Positions 54,018-62,318 of a DNA stretch of 64,000 nt are shown one piece after another (the first letter of the stretch is position 1; each line of letters starts with the position of its first letter). A model generated the notes under the pieces. It saw nothing but the letters and a program-made list of their open reading frames with translations, was not told the origin of the DNA and ran no database searches. The stretch spans positions 42,808 through 106,807 of the forward strand of contig NZ_BQUN01000228.1 of the NCBI RefSeq assembly GCF_026008495.1, read 5' to 3'. A program made the position numbers and the translations under genes. Source of the DNA: Streptomyces sp. A012304 (lineage in GTDB: Bacteria > Actinomycetota > Actinomycetes > Streptomycetales > Streptomycetaceae).

Positions 54018-54640
54018 TGGGCATCCCCGCCCTGCCGGGACGTGAGCACCGGAAGCAGAATCCGGTCCACCAAGGACTCCACGAAGGCGGCATCGACCTG
54101 GCCGTCGGCGACCAGGACCTGGTGCAGGATCGCGGCACGCGCGAGATCCGCCAGCAGGACGGGGTCCGCGTCATCCCCGACCTCGCCGCGTTCCCTGGCC
54201 CAGCCCAGGACGGTCTCCGCCAGACGGGCGTGGTGCAGGCGGACCAGTTCCTTGGTCATGCCTCCGACACTGCCGTCGTCGGGGGTATGACCAGCAGGCC
54301 GGAGAGGTACTTGGGTGGAAGGCTGCACCTGCGCGCCGCCGGTCGGCACCAAGTTGTGCAGCAGATCGCCGCGCAACGATCCGGTGGCGGTCACGTCAGC
54401 GGATTGGTCGACCACCCGGTACGCGGCCCGGCGCAGCGCCGCGGCCACCAGCTCGTCCTTGTTCGCCCAACGGCGGTACATCGTTTTCGTGCTGGCCTTG
54501 GCCCGCTCACACCCAGCGGTCAGGGTCAGCCGCTCGTAGCCGACCTCGGCCAGCAGGTCCAGCGTGGCGTCCAGCAGCGCGGCCTCGCGGTGGACGTCCA
54601 TCGGGCGGCCTGCTGATGTGGCTGGGGTCGGCGTGGTCAT
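54014..54640 (-). CDS. TetR-family regulator of the P450 operon
   Basis: 208 aa from ATG 54640 (GGAG 7 bases upstream); ATG 54670 is possible. The helix-turn-helix is seen in AEVGYERLTLTAGCERAKAS with TKTMYRRWANKDEL. It is the first gene of its operon, coupled to the ferredoxin-reductase, so it probably represses itself and the downstream genes and responds to the P450 substrate. Confidence 0.88.
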   Translation of the reverse strand: MTTPTPATSAGRPMDVHREAALLDATLDLLAEVGYERLTLTAGCERAKASTKTMYRRWANKDELVAAALRRAAYRVVDQSADVTATGSLRGDLLHNLVPTGGAQVQPSTQVPLRPAGHTPDDGSVGGMTKELVRLHHARLAETVLGWARERGEVGDDADPVLLADLARAAILHQVLVADGQVDAAFVESLVDRILLPVLTSRQGGDAQ

Positions 54641-54904
54641 GGACGGCTCCAGAAAATCAGGAAACGCCATGGGTTCCTTTGCTAATTGCTCAGACGTAAG
54701 GCGGACAGAAAGTTGATCTTGTGGCATGAGCGTCTCTCTGGGAGTGGTGACTGTGACGACTGCCGAGGCGGATGTGCGCCTGCTGCCCAGTGGCTCAGGG
54801 TGTCCAGGCAGGGTGGGGGAGTCCCGCCCCGCCCTAATCGGAAGGTGCTTTCCAGTTAACGGTACGGGACGGCCGTCCCGGATGTCGAGCCGGAAGGGAC
54901 CCCG

Positions 54905-55478
54905 ATGCGTTCTGACGCCCAGCGCAATCGCAAGCGCGTCCTGGAGGCGGCGATGGAGACGTTTGCCACGGAGGGCCTGTCGGTGCCTGTGGCCGAAATC
55001 GCCCGGCGGGCAGGGGCCGGCACCGTCAGTCGGCATTTCCCGACGAAGGAATCCCTGTACGAAGCGATCGTGCTTCACCTGGTCGGTGGCATCGTCGACA
55101 AGGCCCGGGACCTCTCCGCACAGAATGATCCGGGCAGCGCGTTCTTCCAGTTCCTGGCCCACATGGTCGAGCAAGCGACGGTGAACCGCGGTCTTGCCGA
55201 GGCGATCAGCGGTGCCGGTTTCGACGTCGAGGCGGTCGCCTTCCGCCCCGAGCACAGCCTGGGGGCCGTGGAGGGCGAGCTGCTGACGAGGGCTCAGCAG
55301 GGGTGTGGTACGGCGGGACATCACTCGCGCCGATGTGAAAGCGCTCCTGGTCGGCTGTCTGGCCCGAGAACGTCAGGGCTGCGCCCCGGAAGCCCGGCAG
55401 CGCATGATCGACGTGGTGTGCACCGGCCTGCGAGCCGAACCGGGCACACCAGTCGACGACCGGGGGCTTGTCGGCTGA
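54905..55478 (+). pseudogene. TetR-family regulator with a frameshift
   Basis: The first 128 codons are a normal TetR protein (RKRVLEAAMETFATEGL, then AGAGTVSRHFPTKESLYEA). At about 55297 the frame changes; the natural continuation (VVRRDITRADVKALLVGCLA to LVG, stop 55478) lies in the next frame. The helix-turn-helix is intact, but the ligand domain would be garbled. Divergent from the P450 operon regulator. Confidence 0.8.
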
Positions 55479-55487
55479 GCGGGTCCT

Positions 55488-56000
55488 TCAGTGACTTTTG
55501 AGGATGCCCTCGGAGCCGTGGCGGCGGCCGAGGCCGGAGTCCTTCATGCCGCCCATCGGGGACTGGAGGCTGCCCGTAGGCGGGCGCGTAGCCCTCGTTG
55601 ACGTTCACGGTTCCGGTGCGGAGTTGGGCGGCGACGGCGTGGCCTCGGCGGCCGTTCTTTGTCCAGACCGGCGAATCGAGGCCGTACGGCGTGCCGTTGG
55701 CGTGCTCTATCGCCTCCTCGTCCGTCTTGAAGCGGTAGATGGAGACGACCGGGCCGAAGGTCTCCTGCGTGCAGACGGCCATGGGTTCCGAGACGCCGTC
55801 GAGGATCGTGGGCTCGTAGAAGAAGGGGCCGATGTCGGGGCGGGTCACGCCGCCGGCCACCACCTTCGCGCCCTTCGCCAGGGCCTCGTCGACGTGCCTC
55901 GTGACGGTCTCCAGCTGGCGGTCGCCGACGAGGGGGCCCATCTCCGCGCCCGGTGGCACGTAAGTGCCGGGCAGCGGGCCGGAGAGCATCTCGCGTAGCC
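55488..56000 (-). pseudogene. C-terminal fragment of an aldehyde dehydrogenase
   Basis: About 165 codons match the end of succinate-semialdehyde-type dehydrogenases: GAEMGPLVGDRQLE, FFYEPTILDGV, the conserved ETFGPVVSIYRF, and SPMGGMKDSGLGRRHG. The last part is in a different frame from the first (shift near 55590). The N-terminal two thirds with the NAD site and catalytic Cys are gone. Confidence 0.85.
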
Positions 56001-56196
56001 GATGCGGATGTCGGCGCTCGGCCGGTCTGGGTCGAGCGGCGCCGGCGGCGGTGTGCCGGGCCGCCGCGGTCGGCCCGGCCCGCGGTCGGCCGGGGTGGGG
56101 ACCCGCAGCGCCTTCTTCAGCCGGGGCACCATGGCGAAGCGGCGCGTGTGGTGAGCGGAGGCGACCGCGCCGCCGCGCGAGCGGCACGGTGAGCCG

Positions 56197-56405
56197 GGCT
56201 GCACCTCGCCTCCCGCCGTGCCTACGGTGTCCCGCGCATCCACGCCGAGCTGCGCCGCCTCGGGCGGCGGGTGAACCGCAAGCGCATATCCCGGGTGATG
56301 CGCGAGCGCGACATCCGCGGCGTCACCCGCCGCAAGCACCGCTCACTGACCCGGCCGGACAAGAAGGCGAAGCCGGCCCCGGACCTGATCGGCCGCGAGT
56401 CTGAT
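56197..56405 (+). mobile_element. IS3-family transposase fragment (OrfB HTH_21 region)
   Basis: The reading SRRAYGVPRIHAELRRLG, then RKRISRVMRERDIRGVTRRK and LTRPDKKAKPAPDLIGR is the standard IS3 OrfB segment that precedes the integrase core. Nothing of the core remains; coding changes after DLIGRES. A dead remnant next to the aldehyde-dehydrogenase fragment. Confidence 0.85.
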
Positions 56406-56426
56406 TCACCGGTCGCCAACAGACCC

Positions 56427-56945
56427 TCACCTTTGAGGCGGAGGAACCGGGAAGAGCAGGCAACTACTGGTGGCGTGGGCGAGCAGACGGTCTTTCGCGT
56501 CGACCAACTGCGCTTGTGCGAGGGCGGTTTGGCGGCCCTTGTTGACAACCGTTCCGACGGCGCGCACCGTGCCCGTCTCCGCGGTGATCCGCCGTAGGAA
56601 CTTCACCGTCAGGTCGAGTGAGGTGTACGCCATGCCTTGCGGCAGGGTGGTCTGGACGGCGCATCCGGCGGCGGAGTCGAGCAGGGTGGCGAAGACTCCG
56701 CCGTGCACGCTGCCGATCGGGTTGTAGTGCTCCTCGCCCGGCGTCAGGGAAAAGACGACCCTGCCGGGCTCCACCTCGTCCAGGCGGAAGTCGATGGCGG
56801 AGCCGATGGGCGCCCCCGGCAGTCGCCCCGCCTGCAACTCGCGCAGGAAGTCGATGCCGGCCATGCGTCCGGCGGCCTCCGCTGAGACCGCGGGATCTTC
56901 CCACTGATACGTACGCGTTCGTCCCACGACCGAGCGCCTTCCCAT
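56427..56945 (-). CDS. PaaI-family hotdog thioesterase
   Basis: 172 aa, acyl-CoA thioesterase fold with the motif NPIGSVHGGVFATLLDSAAGCA and a later LTVKFLRRI strand. It probably hydrolyses an aromatic or branched acyl-CoA. ATG 56945 lacks a good ribosome site; a start at ATG 56864 (MAGIDFL) is possible. It is divergent from an HxlR regulator across an operator-like repeat. Confidence 0.88.
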   Translation of the reverse strand: MGRRSVVGRTRTYQWEDPAVSAEAAGRMAGIDFLRELQAGRLPGAPIGSAIDFRLDEVEPGRVVFSLTPGEEHYNPIGSVHGGVFATLLDSAAGCAVQTTLPQGMAYTSLDLTVKFLRRITAETGTVRAVGTVVNKGRQTALAQAQLVDAKDRLLAHATSSCLLFPVPPPQR

Positions 56946-56955
56946 CTGGCTTTTA

Positions 56956-56983
56956 CAGGTGAAGCTAGCTTTCCGCTCACCTG
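56956..56983. promoter_or_regulatory. Operator candidate between thioesterase and HxlR genes
   Basis: CAGGTGA (56956-56962) and TCACCTG (56977-56983) are exact inverted arms with 14 bases between; AAGCTAGCTT lies inside as a second palindrome. Position between the divergent genes suits HxlR binding. Confidence 0.65.
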
Positions 56984-56990
56984 ACTGTCA

Positions 56991-57488
56991 ATGACGAAGT
57001 CAGGCGCCTACGATGGCTGGATGGAGTGGCTTGAGACGAGCACGGAGAACTGCCCCGTCCAGCGCACGCTCGACGTGGTCGGAGAGAAATGGACGTTGCT
57101 GATCCTGCGGGACGCCGTCAACGGAGTCCGCCGCTTCGACGACTTCCACCGCCACATCGGCCTGTCGGAGGCCGTCCTCAGCAATCGCCTGAGCAAGCTG
57201 ATCGCGGCCGGCATCCTGAAGACTGTCCCCTACCGGGAGCCGGGCAGCCGCTCCCGAAACGAGTATCGCCTGACCCGCAAGGGCTGGGATCTGTGGCCCG
57301 TCCTGATGGCGCTGAGGCAGTGGGGTGAGGCGTACGCCCTCGACTCCGAGAGTCCTGTGCTGGACCTTCGCCACACCGACTGCGACGCTCCGGTCCGCGT
57401 CGTCGTCGAGTGCTCCGAGGGGCACTCCGCCCTGGCTCCTGGGCAGGTCACCGCCCAACTGGGACCCGGTGCACGGCTTCGGTCGTGA
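56991..57488 (+). CDS. HxlR-family transcriptional regulator
   Basis: 165 aa winged-helix protein. CPVQRTLDVVGEKWTLLILRD is the HxlR signature with its Cys, followed by LSEAVLSNRLSKLIAAGIL. Such Cys can sense aldehydes or redox state. ATG 56991 is used; ATG 57021 is also possible. It probably represses the divergent thioesterase and itself. Confidence 0.9.
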   Translation: MTKSGAYDGWMEWLETSTENCPVQRTLDVVGEKWTLLILRDAVNGVRRFDDFHRHIGLSEAVLSNRLSKLIAAGILKTVPYREPGSRSRNEYRLTRKGWDLWPVLMALRQWGEAYALDSESPVLDLRHTDCDAPVRVVVECSEGHSALAPGQVTAQLGPGARLRS

Positions 57489-57929
57489 CCCGGCGCTCGG
57501 CGGCAACACGCCAGAACCGGCCCGCGTCCGGGGTGGCCACCGGCTTGCCCTCGTGCACGACGGTCCTCGCGACGCTGGTCCGCAGGGGCGCGTGGACCAG
57601 GTAAGAGCGTGGCCCGACGACCCAGCCGGTGAACATCTTCTCGCCTGAGCCGATGTCGTGGACGGCTCCCGTCAACCAGAGCGGGTCCCTTGCGGCCACC
57701 GGCACACAGGTGACCGCAGGCGCGGCGGCGACCAGGTCGCCCAGGCAAGATCGTCCGGCCCCGACTCGGCTGACCTCTGCGGACTTTGCAGGCTGACACT
57801 TCTTCGTGGCATCGAGGGGCACATGTGGGGTGGCGTGCAGAACAGTGTCGGGTACAAGTACTGCATGCCGGCCCGCATGGTCGGTCGAGCGGGACGCCGG
57901 AGACCAGTGGCCTGACCGTCGGCAAGGGG
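57489..57929. other. Region without a recognisable gene
   Basis: A minus-strand frame about 57500-57760 (VTCVPVAARDPLWLTGAVHD ... ) has coding character but no start, no end in place and no family I know. It is likely another gene remnant. Confidence 0.35.
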
Positions 57930-58276
57930 TGGGGCGGTGGGCCTGCTCGGCAGGCCCCGTCGGAGCAGTGCGCGGAACACCAGCTTGGCCGCCGTTGCGG
58001 CGAGTTCGGCCAGGGTGGCCCCGTGCTCCTCGTACAGGGTCCGCAGGCGAGCGGCGAGGCGTTGGCGGGCTTGCGGGTTCTGGCGCATCCTGTGGTCTGC
58101 CACGACGTGCGCATGACGGTTCCGGCTTCGTGCAGCCGATTGAGGACCGTGCCGTACGACAGCCCACTGGCGGCGACGAGTTCGTCGACCGTGGCACCGG
58201 ACTCGTACTGCTTGCGCAGGGACTCGGGCGTCACCGCCCCGCTCGCATCGCACGTGACTGGGAGCTCTGGGTTCAT
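57930..58276 (-). pseudogene. Small helix-turn-helix gene with a frameshift
   Basis: From ATG 58276, SLRKQYESGATVDELVAASG and LSYGTVLNRLHEAGTVMRT is a resolvase-type helix-turn-helix. After about 58105 the natural continuation (QARQRLAARLRTLYEEHGAT) is in another frame. Helix-rich, about 100 residues in its intact form. Its start overlaps, on the other strand, a truncated protein gene. Confidence 0.5.
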
Positions 58277-58681
58277 GCGGCGGACTTCTGGGGCACGGAG
58301 TTCTCGTGGCTGACCGGGCACTTCCCTGAGTGCTTCCTCCTCCCCGGCGGCTCGGACTCGCGACGCGTCCTGGCCGTGACCGAGCCGGACGAGGAGGGCG
58401 AGTACCCGGTGTTCGCCCTCGACCTGGACGACATGCCGTACCTGGGACTCATGTACCCGGGCTTCGACGTCTACCTGGCCGACACGGCGGGCCTGCTGGA
58501 CCTGGGCAAACGGCAGACCTACACGGACCTGATCGACGACGCGACCTACGGGCCCCGGATGCGCGGGCACGCCGCCCGGTGCTTCGTGGGGGAGGCCTGC
58601 GTGCAGTACCTCTTCGAATGCGAGCCGCTGTTCGCGCAGTTGTACCCGGAGAAGGCCCGGCGTGGGAACTCCGCACGCTGA
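58257..58681 (+). pseudogene. 5-prime truncated gene, SMI1/KNR4-like tail
   Basis: About 140 codons of consistent coding, from DWELWVHAADFWGTEFSWL to the stop at 58681, rich in Asp, Tyr and Phe (VFALDLDDMPYLGLMYPGFD). No start codon lies at a sensible place upstream. The composition recalls SUKH (SMI1/KNR4) immunity-type proteins, but I am not sure. The junction with the antisense helix-turn-helix gene suggests a deletion endpoint. Confidence 0.45.
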
Positions 58682-58707
58682 CCTTGTCCACCACTGCCGG
58701 ACGGTGG

Positions 58708-59100
58708 TTACCGCGTGCGGTAGCGGTCGGCGGAAGCCGGGCTGCGAACGGGCAGGGGCGCTGCCGTCCCCTGCCCTGCCGTGGCGAGGGGAAGGGCTTG
58801 CTCTGCCGCCCAGGCGCGCAGTGCGGCTTCGGCTTCCTCGCGTGACAGGGGGCCGTGGTCGATGTGGAGTTCCTGGAGGTGGCGGATGGCCGCCCCGATT
58901 GTCCGACCTTGAGGTATGCCGAGCAGGGTGATGATTTCCTTGCCGTTGAGGGGCGCCGGGACGCCGGGCAGCCGCTCATGGACGGCCCGCTCGGCTGCGG
59001 CACGCTCCGCGGACTCGCGCCTGGCCTGCTCTCTCTCGTGCCACTCGTCGTAGCAGGCCGCGTCGTGAGCAGTTCCCACCACCAGGTCTCGAGGTCGTGG
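58708..59100 (-). pseudogene. Tail of a CCA-adding-enzyme-like protein
   Basis: The reading LNGKEIITLLGIPQGRTIGA followed by IRHLQELHIDHGPLSREEAE resembles the C-terminal domain of tRNA nucleotidyltransferase-like HD proteins (family pattern: LLG-x-PG-x-x-IG). A charged helix precedes it (about 58960-59050). The catalytic head and HD part are missing, and no good start is seen. Confidence 0.55.
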
Positions 59101-59316
59101 TGATCGGCGACTCCACGGGAACCGCGTAGGGCGACCCCTGTGCGACAGGCGGGGCGCCGGTGCGGCGAACGATCGCGCGCAGGTCTCGCACGGCGGGCGT
59201 CTCGGCGGGACGTCGCACCTCACACGGAACCGCTCAGGAGCACCGTTCCCGGCCGCAAGGGCGCGTACGGTGCTCCTCCACCGACGGCATCGCCGGGCAG
59301 TTGGACGAACGCCCGG

Positions 59317-59841
59317 TCAGCGTGAGGGGTCCGCGCGGTGGACGCCGTCGCCGTGGTCGGGGGCGATGGTGTGCAGGATGCGCCGGCCGATGTGGCCGAG
59401 CTGTCTGACCTGCGCCTTGGTCAAGGGGTCGAACACCAGTCGGCGCACTTCCGCGACGTGGCCGGGAGCGGCGCTGACGATCTTCGCGTACCCCTCGTCG
59501 GTCAGGGTGGCCAGGGTGTAGCGGCCGTCGGCCGGATCGGGGCGGCGGTGGACGTACCTCTTGCGTTCGAGGCGGGCCACGACCTGGGAGAGACGGGAGA
59601 GGGAGCCCTCGGCGTACGCGGCGAGCGTGCTCATGCGCAGTTCGCGCTGCGGCGACTCCGACAGCGCCGCCATCACCCCGTACTCGAAGTGGGTCAGCCC
59701 TTCGTCGCGCAGTTGCGCGTCGAGCGCCAGTTCCAGACGCCGCATGATGCCGATCAGGCCGAGCCAGGCGTGGCGCTCCTCCTCGTCAAGCCAGCGGGGC
59801 GCCTCGTCAGCGTCAGCCGGGGTTCTCGTCATGCCCTCCAC
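59317..59841 (-). CDS. MarR-family regulator
   Basis: 174 aa winged-helix dimer protein with GLTHFEYGVMAALSESP, STLAAYAEGSLSRLSQVVARL and the wing RRPDPADGRYTLATLTDEG. GTG 59841 or ATG 59832 may start it; the ribosome site GGAGG is close to both. It faces the DUF6069-like gene across three palindromic sites and probably controls it. Confidence 0.9.
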   Translation of the reverse strand: MEGMTRTPADADEAPRWLDEEERHAWLGLIGIMRRLELALDAQLRDEGLTHFEYGVMAALSESPQRELRMSTLAAYAEGSLSRLSQVVARLERKRYVHRRPDPADGRYTLATLTDEGYAKIVSAAPGHVAEVRRLVFDPLTKAQVRQLGHIGRRILHTIAPDHGDGVHRADPSR

Positions 59842-59852
59842 TGTACCGACGC

Positions 59853-59902
59853 TTCACGCTTGAAGTGAATCCGACTCCCCAGTCACTTGATGGTTGAAGT
59901 GA
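59853..59902. promoter_or_regulatory. Two MarR-type operators
   Basis: TTCACGCTTGAAGTGAA (59853-59869) and TCACTTGATGGTTGAAGTGA (59883-59902) are inverted repeats that share the TTGAAGTGA half. A third half AGCTTGAAGCGA lies near 59934. The set is placed between the divergent MarR and membrane-protein genes. Confidence 0.8.
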
Positions 59903-60031
59903 TTGTCGCTACTTTTGAGTTAAAGCTTGAAGCGACTGCCCGGGGTTCCGAGCAGCTTCGAAGGCTGACCAGAGCCGCGGCCCGAACCGACGCGCTCCCT
60001 TCCCCGCCCTCACCCGATCCGGAGAAACACC

Positions 60032-60472
60032 ATGAGTGGACAGCTCGCCACCCACCCGGCCCGCCCCAGCGGCCTCGTCGTCGCCGGCGGCCTGATCGGC
60101 ACCGCTGTCGTCGCCGTCGCCCTCAACGCCATCGTCGCCGCGGCAGCCCACGCCGCCGGCGCCTCGGACGACTTCCAGCCCCTCCAACTGCCCGCCTATG
60201 CCTTCTTCACTGTTATCGGTGTCCTGGCCGCCGCTGCCGCCTGGGCGATCATCCGCGCACGCTCGCAGAACCCGGCCCGGGTGCTGCACACCCTCGTGCC
60301 CGCCGTCGTGATCGTCAGCCTGATCCCGGACATCATGGTCGGCGTCTCCGGCAGCCGGCCCGGCACCGGTTGGGGTGCCGTCATCGCCCTGATGGTCATG
60401 CACGTCGTCGTCGCCGCCGTCGCCGTCCCCGCCTACAAGCGACTCCTGCCCCTTCCCGCCGCCCAGGACTGA
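60032..60472 (+). CDS. Four-helix membrane protein, DUF6069-like (second copy)
   Basis: 146 aa, four hydrophobic segments, loop SDDFQPLQLPAYAF and C-terminal helix with MVMHVVVAAVAVPAY. It is a paralogue of the protein at 45302-45724. Function unknown. GGAGAA precedes ATG 60032. Its divergent MarR regulator with clear operators implies induction by a chemical signal. Confidence 0.88.
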   Translation: MSGQLATHPARPSGLVVAGGLIGTAVVAVALNAIVAAAAHAAGASDDFQPLQLPAYAFFTVIGVLAAAAAWAIIRARSQNPARVLHTLVPAVVIVSLIPDIMVGVSGSRPGTGWGAVIALMVMHVVVAAVAVPAYKRLLPLPAAQD

Positions 60473-60476
60473 CCGT

Positions 60477-60806
60477 GCGTCCCGCCTGGGCGGGCACAGC
60501 CCCATCCTGCTCGTGGCCGGGCAACAGGGCGACGCGTTCAGCGGCATCACGCTCGGCCGCGACGGCACCACCTACGACAACGTGGTCTCTGATGCCGCCT
60601 CCCGGGCCGGCGTATGGAGTCGTCCACCCCGACGGGACCAAGGAAACCGTCCTGACCGCCTCGGACGGCCTCGCCTCACCCACCTCCGTCGCGGTACGCG
60701 GAAACGGCTCTACATCACCGACGCCGGTTTCGCCGAACCCCATGACGCGAAGGTGCAGCGCGGAACGATCAACCCCGCCGCCCTGCACTGCGGCCCGACC
60801 GCCTGA
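60477..60806 (+). pseudogene. Fragment of an SMP-30/gluconolactonase-like protein
   Basis: Beta-propeller segments AGQQGDAFSGITLGRDGTTY, VHPDGTKETVLTASDGLASP, TSVAVRGN and RLYITDAGFAEPHDAKVQRG follow each other in order but in alternating frames (shifts near 60615 and 60710). Only the C-terminal third remains. It lies directly after the DUF6069-like gene. Confidence 0.75.
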
Positions 60807-60901
60807 ACCCCCCGCCGCTGGGCGGCCGCCCAAAGAGTCCGGCGGTGGCGGGCGAGCGACGGGACGGAGCGCGGCCGATGTCGGCGTAGCGCGGTGGTGC
60901 C

Positions 60902-61930
60902 TCAGGCGTTCCAGGGGTCCGTTCGCAGATGGCGGTCGAAGAAGCGCTCGATCAGCGCGGGGGTCAGCCGCACGGAGTCTTCGGTGTCCTCGGCGTCCGG
61001 CGTGCGGGAGGAGAGCACGGTGGCCGTCATGGGGTTCAGTTCCCAGCCGCCGGTGTTGAGGAGGCCGTGGTCGGCGCCGTGCACCAGCAGCAGGTGGGAC
61101 TCGGCGCCCGCGGCGACCAGGGCGTCATGGAGGCGGCGGCTCTGTGCCGGGCCGATGAGGAGGTCGGCGTCGCCGTGCAGCAGGAGCACGGGCGGCACCC
61201 GCGGGTGGACCTGCCGGGCCGGGCTGGCCTCGACCGCGGCGGCGGCCCGGTCCGACGGAGGGCCGCCCAGCAGACCCCACGCCGGATCGGAGGCGTCCAC
61301 GCCCAGCATCCCACCAGGCAGCGCGTCGTCGTTGAGATGGAGCAGGTCGGTCGGGGGGTAGCCCGCCACCACCGCGCGTACGCCGGGCGCCGCGGGGGAG
61401 CCGTCGGCGTCGGTGGCGAAGGCCGCGAGCAGCGCGAGGTGGGCGCCGGACGAGCTGCCCCACAGGCCGACCGACGCCGGATCCAGGCCGTGGGTGTCCG
61501 AGAGGTCGCGCAGGTGGTGCAACGCGGCCTGGACGTCGTGCAGTTGCGCGGGCCAGACGGCGGCCTCGGAGGAGCGGTACTCGATGTCCGCCATGGCGTA
61601 TCCGCGTTCGGCGAAGAGCCGGGGCAAGCGGGGCCCGTACCCCCGGCGTTGATGGCGCCAGCCACCACCCGCCAGCCACACGATCACGGGGGTGGGGGCC
61701 GTCGTGGACGCCGGCAGGTACAGATCCATCCGCAGGTCCGCACCCGGTGCCGAGCCGTACGCGATGTCGCGCACCACCCGGACGGGAGTCGGGTCGACCC
61801 GCTCGGGCGGGAGCGGTGCCCGGCTGAGCCCTTCCATGAAGCGGCCCATGACGGCGGCGTTGTTCGCCGACACGGCCGTCAGGTCAGTCAGATCGAAGGC
61901 GTGCGACTGCTGCGGGGTCTCACCGGTCAC
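60902..61930 (-). CDS. Alpha/beta hydrolase, esterase/carbohydrate-esterase-like
   Basis: 342 aa, BD-FAE/HSL-like fold. Nucleophile Ser in GLWGSSSGAHLALLAA, acid in LHGDADLLIGP, His in GADHGLL. The oxyanion loop reads AGGGWR where HGGGW is usual. No signal peptide, so cytosolic. Its ATG 61930 overlaps the end of the MIP18-like gene by 11 bases; last gene of the operon. It probably cleaves an ester or carbamate formed or taken up by this pathway. Confidence 0.9.
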   Translation of the reverse strand: MTGETPQQSHAFDLTDLTAVSANNAAVMGRFMEGLSRAPLPPERVDPTPVRVVRDIAYGSAPGADLRMDLYLPASTTAPTPVIVWLAGGGWRHQRRGYGPRLPRLFAERGYAMADIEYRSSEAAVWPAQLHDVQAALHHLRDLSDTHGLDPASVGLWGSSSGAHLALLAAFATDADGSPAAPGVRAVVAGYPPTDLLHLNDDALPGGMLGVDASDPAWGLLGGPPSDRAAAAVEASPARQVHPRVPPVLLLHGDADLLIGPAQSRRLHDALVAAGAESHLLLVHGADHGLLNTGGWELNPMTATVLSSRTPDAEDTEDSVRLTPALIERFFDRHLRTDPWNA

Positions 61931-62318
61931 CGGCTGGTCCTGTCCTGGTCACGGCGAGGAGGGGGAGGGCACGACGCTTGCGTTCACGGTGTTCGTCGAG
62001 CCGTTGCCGGTAGTGCGGTGCGAGCCTGTCCGGGGTCCAGTCGAAGTCGTCCGTCAGCCGCACGTCCACCGCGGACACACCGGTCAGAGCCGTGAGCCTG
62101 ACCTGGGCCTCGGCCGCGAAGGAGCCGATGAGCACACAACTCGGCTCGGTCACGCCGACGGTGACCGCGACGCACTGACCGCCGGTGCCGTCGTCCCGCA
62201 CGTGAACATCACTGACGAGTCCCATGTCGTCGAGCCCGGCGGGGACTCCCGCGGTGATGCTGCACGGATCGAGGATCTCGTTGAGTACCGCGCGGACCTG
62301 GGTTTCCGTGACCGTCAT
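61920..62318 (-). CDS. MIP18/DUF59-family iron-sulfur assembly protein
   Basis: 132 aa. The MIP18 start VTETQVRAVLNEILDPCSI and the Cys-containing VTEPSCVLIGSFAAEAQVRL are seen; relatives (SufT, PaaD) help load iron-sulfur clusters into specific enzymes. The tail is Arg-rich. Its ATG overlaps the amidohydrolase stop (ATGA). A dedicated copy inside a catabolic operon suggests that one partner enzyme, perhaps beyond the right edge, needs a metal centre. Confidence 0.85.
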   Translation of the reverse strand: MTVTETQVRAVLNEILDPCSITAGVPAGLDDMGLVSDVHVRDDGTGGQCVAVTVGVTEPSCVLIGSFAAEAQVRLTALTGVSAVDVRLTDDFDWTPDRLAPHYRQRLDEHRERKRRALPLLAVTRTGPAGDR

